Shown piece after piece: positions 7,857 to 16,484 of a stretch of 62,358 nt of DNA. This stretch comes from Brevifilum sp029548365 (lineage in GTDB: Bacteria > Chloroflexota > Anaerolineae > Anaerolineales > Anaerolineaceae): NCBI GenBank assembly GCA_035376985.1, contig DAOSSA010000013.1, positions 1 through 62,358 on the forward strand. The letters run 5' to 3'. The translations under genes and the position numbers were made by a program. Below the pieces are notes generated by a model that saw only the letters and a program-made list of their open reading frames with translations, did not search any database and was not told the DNA's origin. Every line of letters begins with the position of its first letter. Position 1 is the stretch's first letter.

Positions 7857-9050
7857 TTACTCGTACCTGAATCGCCACACACCGATCACAAAGAACACCA
7901 GGGCGAAGCCCAGCAGTACCGCGCTTTCGAACAGCACGCCCGATAATCCCTGTCCCCGCACGGCGATGTTCAAAAACCCATTCATCGCCCAATAGGTCGG
8001 CAGCGCCTGGGCAGCCGTGCGCATCATCGGCGGGAATAGCTCAATCGGATACCAGCAGCCGCCCATCATCGCCATCACCATGCCAATCAGGATCGATAAG
8101 CCGTTGGCCTGTCCCTCGGTTTTTACAAAGGTGCCCAGCATCGTCCCCAGGGCGGCGGCAGCCAGTACGGATGTGAGCATCACCAGGAACAAAGCCAGGG
8201 GGGCGTGCAGCCAGTTGATCTTCATCACCACTGCCCCAAAGGTGACCATAATCGCCATTTGCAGCAGTGCAGTTAACACCTGTCCCAGCACTGTCCCGCT
8301 GATATACAGCGCTTTGCTGGTCGGCGTGACCAGGATGCGCCGCAACGTCCCACCCGTTCGCTCCAGGGCAAACATGGCTGAAAGACCGATCAGCGGGATG
8401 AACACCCAGGTGACCATCTGCCCGGCGGTGTTGTTGGAGCGCGGGTCGTAGTTGATCGAGTCTTCAGTTTTCCCCTCCAGAGTTGTAACAAGCTCGGGCG
8501 CCGATTCCATCAGGTTTTGCGCAGCGGCATAGGATTCATCAAAAAATGTCTGTCGCTCCACGCCGTTGGCAAAGGGTTGCAGGGATTCCGCCAGCTCGAC
8601 GCTTTTATTGGCAATATCCACCACGCTGCTGATGCGCCCCGCTGCAGTCTGCACTGCCTGCTGCTGCACCAGGGCATTCAGGTTATTGCGTTGCTGTTTG
8701 AGCTCCAGCTCTGCCTGCCCCTCCTGCAGCGCCTCGACGGTGAAGCTTTTCGGGATGATCAGCACAGAGGAAGCCTGGCGTGACTCAAAGCTATCCAGCG
8801 CGTTCTTCAGGTCGGACATCAGGGGTTTGATCGAGCTGGACTTCTCCAATTCTGCGATCAAAGAGGCTGACAGCGGGGAATTCGCCTGGTCGACTGTCAT
8901 CAGGTCCAGGCGGCTATCAGCAGGGATACCGATGCTGCCGCTGAGAATGAAGATAAACAATATCGGCAAAATTAAGAAAAACATCCATTCAACAGGGCTG
9001 GTGAAGCGGATGAGAATATCTTTGCGTATGATGGACCAGATCTTGTTCAT
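7857..9050 (-). CDS. ABC-2 type exporter permease, second subunit
   Basis: A 397-residue membrane protein of the ABC2_membrane_3 type. One N-terminal helix (about 20-40) is followed by a large external region of some 170 residues, then five or six helices in the C-terminal half. WYPIELFPPMMR near residue 335 is a typical conserved loop of drug and antibiotic export permeases. It pairs with the homologous permease encoded 8 bp upstream and the ATPase before that. GAGGTGG directly upstream of ATG 9050 decides the start; an in-frame start 69 bases further out would sit inside the preceding gene. Substrate unknown: drug, lipid or peptide. Confidence 0.8.
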   Translation of the reverse strand: MNKIWSIIRKDILIRFTSPVEWMFFLILPILFIFILSGSIGIPADSRLDLMTVDQANSPLSASLIAELEKSSSIKPLMSDLKNALDSFESRQASSVLIIPKSFTVEALQEGQAELELKQQRNNLNALVQQQAVQTAAGRISSVVDIANKSVELAESLQPFANGVERQTFFDESYAAAQNLMESAPELVTTLEGKTEDSINYDPRSNNTAGQMVTWVFIPLIGLSAMFALERTGGTLRRILVTPTSKALYISGTVLGQVLTALLQMAIMVTFGAVVMKINWLHAPLALFLVMLTSVLAAAALGTMLGTFVKTEGQANGLSILIGMVMAMMGGCWYPIELFPPMMRTAAQALPTYWAMNGFLNIAVRGQGLSGVLFESAVLLGFALVFFVIGVWRFRYE

Positions 9051-9057
9051 TGCCACC

Positions 9058-10311
9058 TCACTTTCGTGCCAGTCCGCGTTTGCCAATCCAGATGGAAGCA
9101 AAGGCAAACAGCACACCACCCATGATCAGCAGCGCGGTCAAATGTGTGCTGATGTCTTTCACCTGACCGCCAATGCCAAGGATGAAAAAACCATCGTTGC
9201 CCCAAAAGTTGGGTGTGATCTTGTTCAGCATCTGCACCCAACCCGGCAGCATGCTCAGGTCAAAAAAACTGCCGCCCAGCAGCCCAAACAGCAGCATCAC
9301 CGCAGAACCGGTGACCGCAATTTGACCCGGCGTCTTCAGGATAGCTGCGAACAAGACTCCCCAGCCAGTCGCGCCAAAAGCAGCCGCCAGGATCAGCAGG
9401 ATCACACCCATTGTATCGCCCCACTGCAAACTGAACATCAGCGATGTGCCGCCAATTAAGATGGTAAGTTGGGCAATTGCGGTGAGGAAAATCCCTGCAA
9501 ATTTTCCGCCCAGCACACTGGCTGAGGAGGTTGGCGCCACCAACATGCGCGGCAGGGTGCCAGCCCGGTCCTCCACCAGCAGCGAGCGTGCACCATAGGT
9601 GACGGTGAACATCAGGAACATCAGCGCCATGCTGGGCGCCATATAAGCCAGGATGTTAAATTCCAGCGCTTCGCCTTCGGCAAGATCCGCCTTGATACGA
9701 ATTGAAGAGCTGGTGGCGGATGCCTGCCCCATTTCATAACCGATCTGCGCGCCGATATCCGGCGCCTGCTGGTAGGAGATAAGGCCATTTTCCAGCAACT
9801 GGGTGACAATTACCTCACCTGAAACCCGTCCGATCTCCACCTGGTTGACGAATTGGTCCACCAGGGAGCGCAGAAAGCCAGCGCTGTTAGGCATGGTGGG
9901 GTTGGCATAAAATTCAATCGGCGCCGCAGAGCTCCCCTGTGTCCTGGGTGAAAGGAGGCTTTCACTGAAACCAGCCGGGATGCACACCACTGCCGCGCTC
10001 TGGTTGGAATCGACCAGCGCCTGCGCTGCGCCCAGGTCCGTAGATAACCTGGGCGAAACCAGCGCTTCCAGTTCAGGTGAAGTGAACACATCCACCAGCG
10101 TTTGCCCTAAAATGCCCTCATCCAGGTTGACGATCTCAACAGGGATGTCGCTGAAGGTCGATCCACCCCCGCCCGAGAAGCCCCCGGTGAGCGCCCCCAT
10201 GCCAATGGTCAACAGGAACGGCGCTAACAGCATCATGATCAGGGCAGCGGGGTCGCGGAAGATCAGGCGTAAATCTTTAAACGCAATTAAAAATAACTTT
10301 CGTAAGCCCAT
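9058..10311 (-). CDS. ABC-2 type exporter permease, first subunit
   Basis: A 417-residue membrane protein with the same plan as the next gene: an N-terminal helix (about 22-42), a long Ser/Thr/Gly-rich extracytoplasmic domain, and five or six C-terminal helices. The motif DRAGTLPRMLVAPTS near residue 240 is the cytoplasmic coupling segment typical of ABC-2 permeases, the equivalent in the partner reading RTGGTLRRILVTPTS. The two permeases are paralogues and probably form a heterodimer. The ATG lies 5 bases after the stop of the ATPase gene, so the three genes form one tightly packed operon. Cargo unknown. Confidence 0.8.
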   Translation of the reverse strand: MGLRKLFLIAFKDLRLIFRDPAALIMMLLAPFLLTIGMGALTGGFSGGGGSTFSDIPVEIVNLDEGILGQTLVDVFTSPELEALVSPRLSTDLGAAQALVDSNQSAAVVCIPAGFSESLLSPRTQGSSAAPIEFYANPTMPNSAGFLRSLVDQFVNQVEIGRVSGEVIVTQLLENGLISYQQAPDIGAQIGYEMGQASATSSSIRIKADLAEGEALEFNILAYMAPSMALMFLMFTVTYGARSLLVEDRAGTLPRMLVAPTSSASVLGGKFAGIFLTAIAQLTILIGGTSLMFSLQWGDTMGVILLILAAAFGATGWGVLFAAILKTPGQIAVTGSAVMLLFGLLGGSFFDLSMLPGWVQMLNKITPNFWGNDGFFILGIGGQVKDISTHLTALLIMGGVLFAFASIWIGKRGLARK

Positions 10312-10315
10312 GATC

Positions 10316-11260
10316 TCACTCCCTTAACGCCCGTCCGGTCAAATGCAAAAAGACAGCCTCCAGGTTGGGTTCTCGCATGTCCACAGAATAAATCTTAAAC
10401 CCCATCTCATTGGCTCGTGAGACAACCGGCGCCAGCGCTTCTTCTGCAGAAGCCGTGACAATCGCCACTTCGTGGTCCGTGGGGTTGGCCTGCAGCACCC
10501 CCGGCAGTGATTTAAGTCCTTCAGCCAGGTGAATGGGATCCTCGTTCTCTCCCAAATGGAGAATCAGCGTATCCATCTCACCTACCTGGGCGGTGAGTTC
10601 ATCCTGGGTACCCAGGGCGATCAGCTTGCCGTGGTCAATAATGCCAACCCGATCCGAAAGCTCCTGGGCTTCTTCCATATAATGCGTCGTGTACAGGATT
10701 GTCATCCCTGCCCGGTTGAGTTCTTTTACCGAATCGAGGATGGCGCGCCGAGATTGTGGATCGATCCCCACCGTGGGCTCATCCATAAACAGCAAGCGCG
10801 GTTGGTGCAGCAAGCCAACGCCAATGTTAACCCGCCGCTTCATCCCTCCGGAATAGGTTTTGATGCGCTGCCTGGCACGCTCTTTCAAGCCAGTCAGCTC
10901 CAACACCTGGTCAATGCGCCTGGAAAGGTCACGTCCGGACAGGCCATACATCTTCCCCCAGAAATTCAGGTTTTCCAACGCGGTCAGGTCTTCGTACAGG
11001 GCAATTTCCTGGGGCACAACACCGATGACTCGTTTGACCGCCATCGGCTCTTTGGTCACCGGGTGACCGCAGATGATGGCTTCCCCGGCGGTGGGTGAGA
11101 ACAGGGTTGAAAGAATCGAAAGCGTTGTAGTTTTTCCGGCGCCGTTGGGGCCCAACAGGCTGAAGATTTCACCCTCCTGCACGGTAAAGCTGATCCCGTC
11201 TACCGCGGTCAGGTCGCCATACTTTTTAACGAGATTGATAACTTCTACGATCGGTGGCAT
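10316..11260 (-). CDS. ABC exporter ATPase (DrrA/CcmA-like)
   Basis: A 314-residue ATPase with Walker A GPNGAGKTT (about 39-47), signature YSGGMKRR, Walker B LLFMDEP followed by TVGID, and the switch His in TTHYMEEAQ. The C-terminal 90 residues match the extra domain of DrrA-type exporters. It powers the two permeases encoded downstream. ATG 11260 is preceded by GGGAGG with the right spacing; an in-frame TTG four codons upstream overlaps that ribosome site and is rejected. The gene starts next to a tandem-repeat array that fills the divergent intergenic region. Confidence 0.88.
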   Translation of the reverse strand: MPPIVEVINLVKKYGDLTAVDGISFTVQEGEIFSLLGPNGAGKTTTLSILSTLFSPTAGEAIICGHPVTKEPMAVKRVIGVVPQEIALYEDLTALENLNFWGKMYGLSGRDLSRRIDQVLELTGLKERARQRIKTYSGGMKRRVNIGVGLLHQPRLLFMDEPTVGIDPQSRRAILDSVKELNRAGMTILYTTHYMEEAQELSDRVGIIDHGKLIALGTQDELTAQVGEMDTLILHLGENEDPIHLAEGLKSLPGVLQANPTDHEVAIVTASAEEALAPVVSRANEMGFKIYSVDMREPNLEAVFLHLTGRALRE

Positions 11261-11272
11261 AAAACCTCCCAA

Positions 11273-11400
11273 TATGAATTAAATAATAACTGATAGCTAT
11301 TTCTAAAAAGAAATATTTTACCATCAAAATTATTAAATTATTGTAAATTGGCGCAAGAAATGGAGCTGATTTCGGTTTTTGAATAAAAATAATCAATTTT
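11273..11400. other. AT-rich divergent upstream region
   Basis: This 128-base stretch between the ABC operon start and the tandem repeats is strongly AT-rich and probably holds the ABC promoter on the minus strand. I see no convincing -35/-10 pair and no ORF. Confidence 0.4.
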
Positions 11401-11890
11401 ATTATTTACGATCATGACGAATATTCTATCATACCTCAGGGTTACGTCATGCCGTGCCCTTACCATGTGAAGCCCTGCGGTTATGGTCATACGCCGGGCT
11501 CAGTTTTTTTACTTACGATCATGTCAAATATTCACTCAACCCGTAGGGGCACGGCGTGCCGTGCCCTTACCATGTGAAGCCCTGCGGTCAAGGCCATACG
11601 CAAAGCCCGTTTTTTTATTTACGATCATGTCGAATATTCGCTCACCCCGTAGGAGCTCGGCGTGCCGTGCCCTTACCACGTGGAGTCCTGCGGTTATGGT
11701 CATACGCAGGGCTCAGTTTTTTTATTTACGATTATGGCGAATATTCGCTCAACCCGTAGGGGCACGGCGTGCCGTGCCCTTACCATGTGGAGTCCTGCGG
11801 TCATGGCCATATGCCGGGCCCGTTTTTTTATTTACGATCATGGCAAATATTCGCTCAACCCGTAGGGGCAAGGCATAGCGTGCCTCTACA
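11401..11890. repeat. Tandem array of a 107-bp hairpin-bearing repeat, four full copies plus a degenerate fifth
   Basis: The word GCCGTGCCCTTACCA starts at 11451, 11558, 11664 and 11771, a period of 106-107 bp, and a decayed copy ends the array near 11890. Each unit contains a T-run, an ATTTACGATCATG box, the words ATATTCGCTCAACCCGTAGG, and the near-perfect palindrome GGGCACGGC-GT-GCCGTGCCC. A GGTYATGGYCATAC segment follows. Units differ by scattered point changes, so copies are diverging. The palindrome with its CCCGTAGG flank looks like a REP-type element that has been tandemly amplified. Short ORFs read through it are by-products of the repeat. Confidence 0.85.
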
Positions 11891-11967
11891 GAAAGAGTCA
11901 TATTTACCAAAATCATGATAAACTCAGGAATTAGCTATTGTTCTCGGGCTATAGAAGGAGGCTACAA

Positions 11968-12816
11968 ATGAATAAAAAGATGCTGGCGGTTCTGAGTTTA
12001 GTAATGATACTTACCTTAAGTGGTTGTATGCAGGTGACTCAAAAAATATGGCACAACCAGGATAATTCGGGTAAATATGAAGTTGAAATGATCCTTTCAG
12101 AAAATATGCTCTCTTTCATGGGCTTTGAAGGAACGGCAGAGGACAACCGCGAAGAAATATTACAGGAATTTGCTGTCTCCCCGGAAGATCTGACATCTGA
12201 CGATCCAAACCTTAAAGGTGCTTCTGTCAACAGCTATTATGACTCAGAAGATCGAGCCTTCCACATCGTCATGGAAATTGAATTGTTAGACATGACCAAA
12301 GGATTCCAATTCGATGAGGGCGCCGAAATGGATGCTTTTGCCTTTACCATAACCGATAACAATGATGGCACATTTCGGTTCTCACAAACCACGGATTACG
12401 GTTCAGAGATGGGTGATGGGATTGATCAGGATTCTCTCGGTTTGTTCGAGTCCTTCATGGCTGAAGACAAACACAGGCTTGAGCTGCACGTAGAAGAATT
12501 TATTGAAGCTGACCCCATGGCGATCTATGATCCAACCAACAAGGTCATCGTTTGGGAAATTCCATTGGTAGATTTGATGAAACTGACCGAGCCGATTGAA
12601 TTTTGGGCGGTTTACAGGATCAAATCCAGCAGCCTGTTACCCGACCTGGACCTGGGTGAGGGTTTCAACTGGGTTCCTTACGTCGTTGGCTGTTTGTGCT
12701 GCCTGACTCTGATCGCCGTTATTGTCATCGTGATTGTCATCGTCGTGCTGGCACGAAAGAAAAAGGTGGAAGAGGCCCAACCCACCATCATTGAGCCAGG
12801 ATCAAACTTTGATTAA
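11968..12816 (+). CDS. LppM-like lipoprotein with C-terminal membrane anchor
   Basis: A 282-residue exported protein. The signal peptide ends in the lipobox LSGC (Cys about residue 20). A soluble domain of about 200 residues follows, starting MQVTQKIWHNQDNSGKYEV. A single strongly hydrophobic helix near 235-258 is followed by a Lys/Arg stop-transfer. This architecture (lipobox, domain, C-terminal helix) is that of LppM/DUF3153 proteins. The assignment rests on architecture and general sequence feel, not a search. GGAGG before ATG 11968 sets the start; an upstream in-frame start is not supported. The gene stands alone between the repeat array and the thiamine operon. Confidence 0.55.
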   Translation: MNKKMLAVLSLVMILTLSGCMQVTQKIWHNQDNSGKYEVEMILSENMLSFMGFEGTAEDNREEILQEFAVSPEDLTSDDPNLKGASVNSYYDSEDRAFHIVMEIELLDMTKGFQFDEGAEMDAFAFTITDNNDGTFRFSQTTDYGSEMGDGIDQDSLGLFESFMAEDKHRLELHVEEFIEADPMAIYDPTNKVIVWEIPLVDLMKLTEPIEFWAVYRIKSSSLLPDLDLGEGFNWVPYVVGCLCCLTLIAVIVIVIVIVVLARKKKVEEAQPTIIEPGSNFD

Positions 12817-12840
12817 AAATCGTCATCCCCGGTCATCGGA

Positions 12841-12870
12841 TTGACGGGCGACCCTTATATGGGGTAAGAT
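12841..12870 (+). promoter_or_regulatory. Promoter of the thiamine operon
   Basis: TTGACG (12841-12846) and TAAGAT (12865-12870) are 18 bp apart, placing the transcript start just before the TPP aptamer. Confidence 0.6.
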
Positions 12871-12882
12871 TTCTATAGAATA

Positions 12883-12985
12883 TTGATTAAACGGGGAGCC
12901 TGAGACTTCAGGCTGAGAGGAGGACGCAGGTCCTCGACCCGCAAGACCTGATCCGGATAATGCCGGCGGAGGGATGATGCATCAA
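12883..12985 (+). promoter_or_regulatory. TPP riboswitch (THI element)
   Basis: The conserved blocks GGGGAGCC, GGCTGAGAGG, GACCCGCAAGACCTGATC and CGGATAATGCCGGCGGAGGGA occur in order, which is diagnostic of the thiamine pyrophosphate aptamer. TTGAT at 12883 and ATCAA at 12981 can close helix P1. Bound TPP should favour the terminator hairpin immediately downstream and shut off the thiamine salvage genes. Confidence 0.97.
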
Positions 12986-12989
12986 CACC

Positions 12990-13023
12990 AAAAACACCCT
13001 CTCCGGGAAGAAAGGGTGTTTTT
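12990..13023 (+). terminator. Riboswitch-controlled terminator that also covers the ribosome site
   Basis: AAAAACACCCT (12990-13000) and AGGGTGTTTTT (13013-13023) form an 11-bp stem ending in five T's, and the first ORF's ATG follows at once at 13024. The purine stretch AAGAAAGGG that would serve as ribosome site lies in the loop and 3' stem. The hairpin can therefore stop transcription and hide the start. Confidence 0.85.
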
Positions 13024-13689
13024 ATGACTCACAGCCCAATCCGAGTTTTCCTGTTTGTTAACGGCGAACTTCCCGAACCTGATAATATCCGCACCACCCT
13101 GCAGAATACCGACTATCTGATCGCCGTTGATGGGGGATTAAGACACCTGGAAACCCTGGGATTAACCCCGCACATGGTGATCGGCGACCTCGATTCTGCC
13201 GACCCGGACGCAGTTCAGCGTTTGCGCCTCGTCGGGGTTGAAATCCGGACCTTCCCGACCGACAAAGATGAAACCGATCTGCACCTTGCCCTGGACACAG
13301 CCCTGGAACTGGCGCCGGACATGATCCGTGTGGTCGCAGCCCTGGGAGGGCGCCTGGACCAAACCCTTGCCAATATCTTCCTCCTCACCCGCCCCGACCT
13401 GGCTGATGTCAATATCCGCCTGATTGACGGGCATAGCGAGGTCTTTCTCATCCGTAAATCAGCAAAACTCCGCGGAGAAATCGGTCAGCGGGTCTCACTG
13501 CTGCCGCTGAATGGACCGGTTACCGGCGTTCACACCGATGGCCTGCGCTATTCCCTGAATAACGGCGCACTGTTCCCGGATAACACCCTCGGGATCAGCA
13601 ATGAAATGAACGCGCCCACAGCCAGTATTTCGATTCAATCAGGATTGCTGCTGTGCATTCATGAAGCCCGACAACCTTCTACAAAGTGA
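13024..13689 (+). CDS. thiN: Thiamine pyrophosphokinase
   Basis: A 221-residue thiamine pyrophosphokinase that transfers a pyrophosphoryl group from ATP to thiamine, giving TPP. Recognisable motifs are AVDGGLRHL (about 36-44), VIGDLDSAD (about 57-65), and FPTDKDETDLHLAL, the core active-site segment with acidic metal ligands. GGRLDQTLAN near 103 is also conserved. The C-terminal 70 residues form the thiamine-binding beta domain. It is the first gene behind the TPP riboswitch and is followed by a thiamine ABC importer, so the operon is dedicated to salvage of external thiamine. The ATG is fused to the terminator's T-run. Confidence 0.9.
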   Translation: MTHSPIRVFLFVNGELPEPDNIRTTLQNTDYLIAVDGGLRHLETLGLTPHMVIGDLDSADPDAVQRLRLVGVEIRTFPTDKDETDLHLALDTALELAPDMIRVVAALGGRLDQTLANIFLLTRPDLADVNIRLIDGHSEVFLIRKSAKLRGEIGQRVSLLPLNGPVTGVHTDGLRYSLNNGALFPDNTLGISNEMNAPTASISIQSGLLLCIHEARQPSTK

Positions 13690-13698
13690 GGTAAACCC

Positions 13699-14754
13699 AT
13701 GCGAAAAATAATATTCGCCCTGCTCGTTTTGATCTTTACCCTGCTCATCGGTGCCTGTGCGCCTTCAGCCCGCCCGGCTGAGACCCAATCCATAACTGTC
13801 GTGACCCATGATTCCTTCGCCATCAGCGAAGAGCTCATCGCAGACTTTGAATCCGAACATGATGTGAAGGTCGTCTTTGTGCGCGGCGGCGACGCCGGCA
13901 CCACGCTCAACCAGGCTATTTTGACCAAAGAAAACCCGGTTGCCGATGTGTTCTTTGGTCTTGACAACACCTTCCTGACCCGCGCTCTGGAAGAAGAGCT
14001 CTTCATCGCCTATGATTCACCGATGTTGGCTCACATCCCCGCTGCGTTTAAACTCGACCCGGGTAACTTCGCCCTGCCCATCGATTATGGCGATGTGTGC
14101 ATCAATTACGACAAAGCCTATTTTGCTGATCACAACCTGCCCGTCCCGTCCTCACTGAAGGCGTTAACGGAGCCCCAATATGCCGGTCTGCTGGTGGTGC
14201 AAAACCCGGCCACCTCATCGCCCGGTCTATCTTTCCTGATGGCAACCATCGCCCACTTCGGCGAAGACGGCTACCTGGATTACTGGGCTGCGCTCAAGCA
14301 CAATGACGTGGTCGTCGTCAGCGATTGGGAGACGGCTTACTATACCAATTTCAGCGGCTCGAGTGGGCGGGGACCGCAGCCCATGGTCGTATCCTATGGC
14401 TCCAGCCCGGCAGCAGAGGTAATCTTTGCAGAAACCGAGCTTGCCCAGGCCCCCACAGGCTCAATCATCGGGCCAGATACCTGCTTCAGGCAAATCGAAT
14501 TCGTTGGCATCCTCAAAAATGCAGCCAACCCTGACCAGGCAAAAATCTTTGTGGACTTTATGCTCAGCGTCCCCTTCCAGGAAGATATCCCGTTGCAGAT
14601 GTTCGTCTTTCCGGTTAATCCACAGGCCAGCCTGCCGCAAGCCTTCCTGGAACATGTCGACACCCCCGATCAACCCGCCAGCCTGCCGCCCGAACTGATC
14701 GACGCCAAACGGGAAGCCTGGATTAACGCCTGGCTGGAGACCATCCTGGATTGA
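13699..14754 (+). CDS. thiB: Thiamine-binding lipoprotein of the ABC importer
   Basis: A 351-residue solute-binding protein of the ThiB/TbpA group. The signal peptide ends in lipobox IGAC (Cys about residue 20). The mature protein begins with the family segment SITVVTHDSFAISEELIADFE and continues with VFVRGGDAGTTLNQAIL. Trp and Tyr residues near SDWETAYYTNFSG would stack on thiamine. It captures thiamine outside the membrane and delivers it to ThiP. GAGG before the ATG and a 9-bp gap from the kinase indicate one transcript. It overlaps the permease gene by 4 bp. Confidence 0.88.
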   Translation: MRKIIFALLVLIFTLLIGACAPSARPAETQSITVVTHDSFAISEELIADFESEHDVKVVFVRGGDAGTTLNQAILTKENPVADVFFGLDNTFLTRALEEELFIAYDSPMLAHIPAAFKLDPGNFALPIDYGDVCINYDKAYFADHNLPVPSSLKALTEPQYAGLLVVQNPATSSPGLSFLMATIAHFGEDGYLDYWAALKHNDVVVVSDWETAYYTNFSGSSGRGPQPMVVSYGSSPAAEVIFAETELAQAPTGSIIGPDTCFRQIEFVGILKNAANPDQAKIFVDFMLSVPFQEDIPLQMFVFPVNPQASLPQAFLEHVDTPDQPASLPPELIDAKREAWINAWLETILD

Positions 14755-16484
14755 ATGCCTCACACCGCTCCCTCCGCAGATGGACCAGGCGTCCTGCTTT
14801 CAGGGGCTTGCTGTTCTGGCTCGTGCCAGCGCTTTTTCTGGGTTATTTCTTTTACCAGCCGCTATTAGCCCTGTTCAACCTGGCCCTGAAAGGCAGTGCC
14901 TTATCGGGCTGGGAATTCGACATGAGCGCGCTCAACCTCACCCGCATCTGGCGGCCGCTTTCCTTCACCATCCGCCAGGCAGCACTGTCCACCCTGCTGA
15001 CCCTCATCCTCGGACTGCCAGGCGCATGGGCATTCACCCATTTCACTTTTCCTGGCAAGAAATTCCTTAAAACCCTGACGACACTGCCCTTTATCCTGCC
15101 CACCGTGGTCGTTGCGGCCGGGTTCAACGCACTTTTGGGCCCTCGCGGCTGGATCAACCTGGGGTTGATGTCCCTGTTCAACCTCGCGACGCCCCCGATC
15201 CAGTTTCTCAATACCTTTGGCGCTATCCTCGTTGCACACGTGTTTTACAATACCACCATCATCCTGCGCGTGGTCTCCAATGCCTGGTCTCAGCAGAACA
15301 TCCGTCTGCAGCATGCCTCCCAGGTGCTGGGCGCCAGCCCCTGGCACACGTTTAAGGAAATCACACTTCCCCAGTTGAAGCCCGCCATTTTTTCCGGTAC
15401 CTTGCTGGTGTTTCTGTTCAATTTCAGTAGTTTTGGCGTCGTGCTCATGCTGGGTGGACCTCAATATGCAACCTTAGAAGTGGAAATTTATGTCCAGGCC
15501 CTGCACCTGTTGAACTTACCCATGGCCAGCGTTCTATCGATTCTGCAATTGCTATGCACTCTGTTGATCACCCTCGGGCACAACCGGGCCTCCGGGCTGG
15601 GTGATCTGGTTGCAGCGCCGCCCGCCCGGGGAATCACCCCCCGCAAACCAACCCGGGTGATTGAACGCGTGGTGCTCATCCTGATCATCACCACGCTCTT
15701 CGTTCTGCTTGTGGCGCCCCTGTCCTCGCTGGCATTGCGCTCCATCGTCAAGCTGGAACCCACCCGGGGCGAGCGCGGCGAAATCGAACGCGGCTTAACC
15801 CTGCAGTTCTATCGCGAATTGGCGGTTAACCGCCGCGGCGACCTGTTCTTTGTCCCGCCAATCACGGCTGCGCGCAATTCCTTCCTGTTTGCCCTGATTA
15901 CCATTGGGCTTACACTCACACTGGGTTTGCTGGTCGCCTATGCGCAAAGGTACAGGACGCCGTTAAATAAAATTCTGGACCCGCTGCTGATGCTGCCCCT
16001 CGGGGCATCCGCCATCACCCTGGGACTGGGCTTTATTATTGTATTCAACCGCCCGCCCTTCAGCACCCTGCGCTTTCCGCTCCTGATCCCGATTGCACAT
16101 ACCCTGGTGGCCCTGCCCTTTATTGTGCGCACCCTTTCCCCGGCGCTGAGGAATATTTCCACTTCACTGCGAAATGCCGCCCGAGTGTTGGGGGCCTCCC
16201 CGCTGCGGGTTTGGCGCGAGGTCGACCTGCCCTTAATGACTCCGTCCATCCTGGTCAGCACAATCTTCGCGCTCACCATTTCCCTGGGCGAATTTGGCGC
16301 CAGCACGTTTTTGGTCCGGCCCGATTACCCCACCCTCCCCGTAGCCATCTATCGCTATATCTCCCAGCCCGGCGCGCTGAACTACGGCCAGGCCCTGGCG
16401 ATGTCCACCATCCTGATGCTGGTGTGTGCTGCGGGCATCTTCACCATTGAAAGACTGCAAAAATCCGAAAAGGACGGAAATTAA
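14751..16484 (+). CDS. thiP: Thiamine ABC importer permease (fused two-domain)
   Basis: A 577-residue permease containing two binding-protein-dependent transport domains in tandem, the usual ThiP plan with about 12 helices. Both halves show the EAA-type loop that docks the ATPase: ASQVLGASPWHTFKEITLP near residue 195 and AARVLGASPLRVWREVDLP near residue 475. It forms the membrane channel for thiamine. The start is a TTG overlapping the TGA of thiB; the next Met is far inside the first helix region, so translational coupling is likely. The final TAA overlaps the ATG of thiQ. Confidence 0.88.
   Translation: MNASHRSLRRWTRRPAFRGLLFWLVPALFLGYFFYQPLLALFNLALKGSALSGWEFDMSALNLTRIWRPLSFTIRQAALSTLLTLILGLPGAWAFTHFTFPGKKFLKTLTTLPFILPTVVVAAGFNALLGPRGWINLGLMSLFNLATPPIQFLNTFGAILVAHVFYNTTIILRVVSNAWSQQNIRLQHASQVLGASPWHTFKEITLPQLKPAIFSGTLLVFLFNFSSFGVVLMLGGPQYATLEVEIYVQALHLLNLPMASVLSILQLLCTLLITLGHNRASGLGDLVAAPPARGITPRKPTRVIERVVLILIITTLFVLLVAPLSSLALRSIVKLEPTRGERGEIERGLTLQFYRELAVNRRGDLFFVPPITAARNSFLFALITIGLTLTLGLLVAYAQRYRTPLNKILDPLLMLPLGASAITLGLGFIIVFNRPPFSTLRFPLLIPIAHTLVALPFIVRTLSPALRNISTSLRNAARVLGASPLRVWREVDLPLMTPSILVSTIFALTISLGEFGASTFLVRPDYPTLPVAIYRYISQPGALNYGQALAMSTILMLVCAAGIFTIERLQKSEKDGN

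Noticed and set aside
8566..9459. A 297-codon plus-strand frame inside the ABC permease genes
   Set aside because: It is composed of Ser/Ala/Gln-rich shadow translation, while the minus-strand genes have clear family motifs.
11483..11878. A 131-codon reading frame and two shorter ones through the tandem repeats
   Set aside because: All three frames follow the 107-bp repeat, lack ribosome sites and encode only repeat translations.
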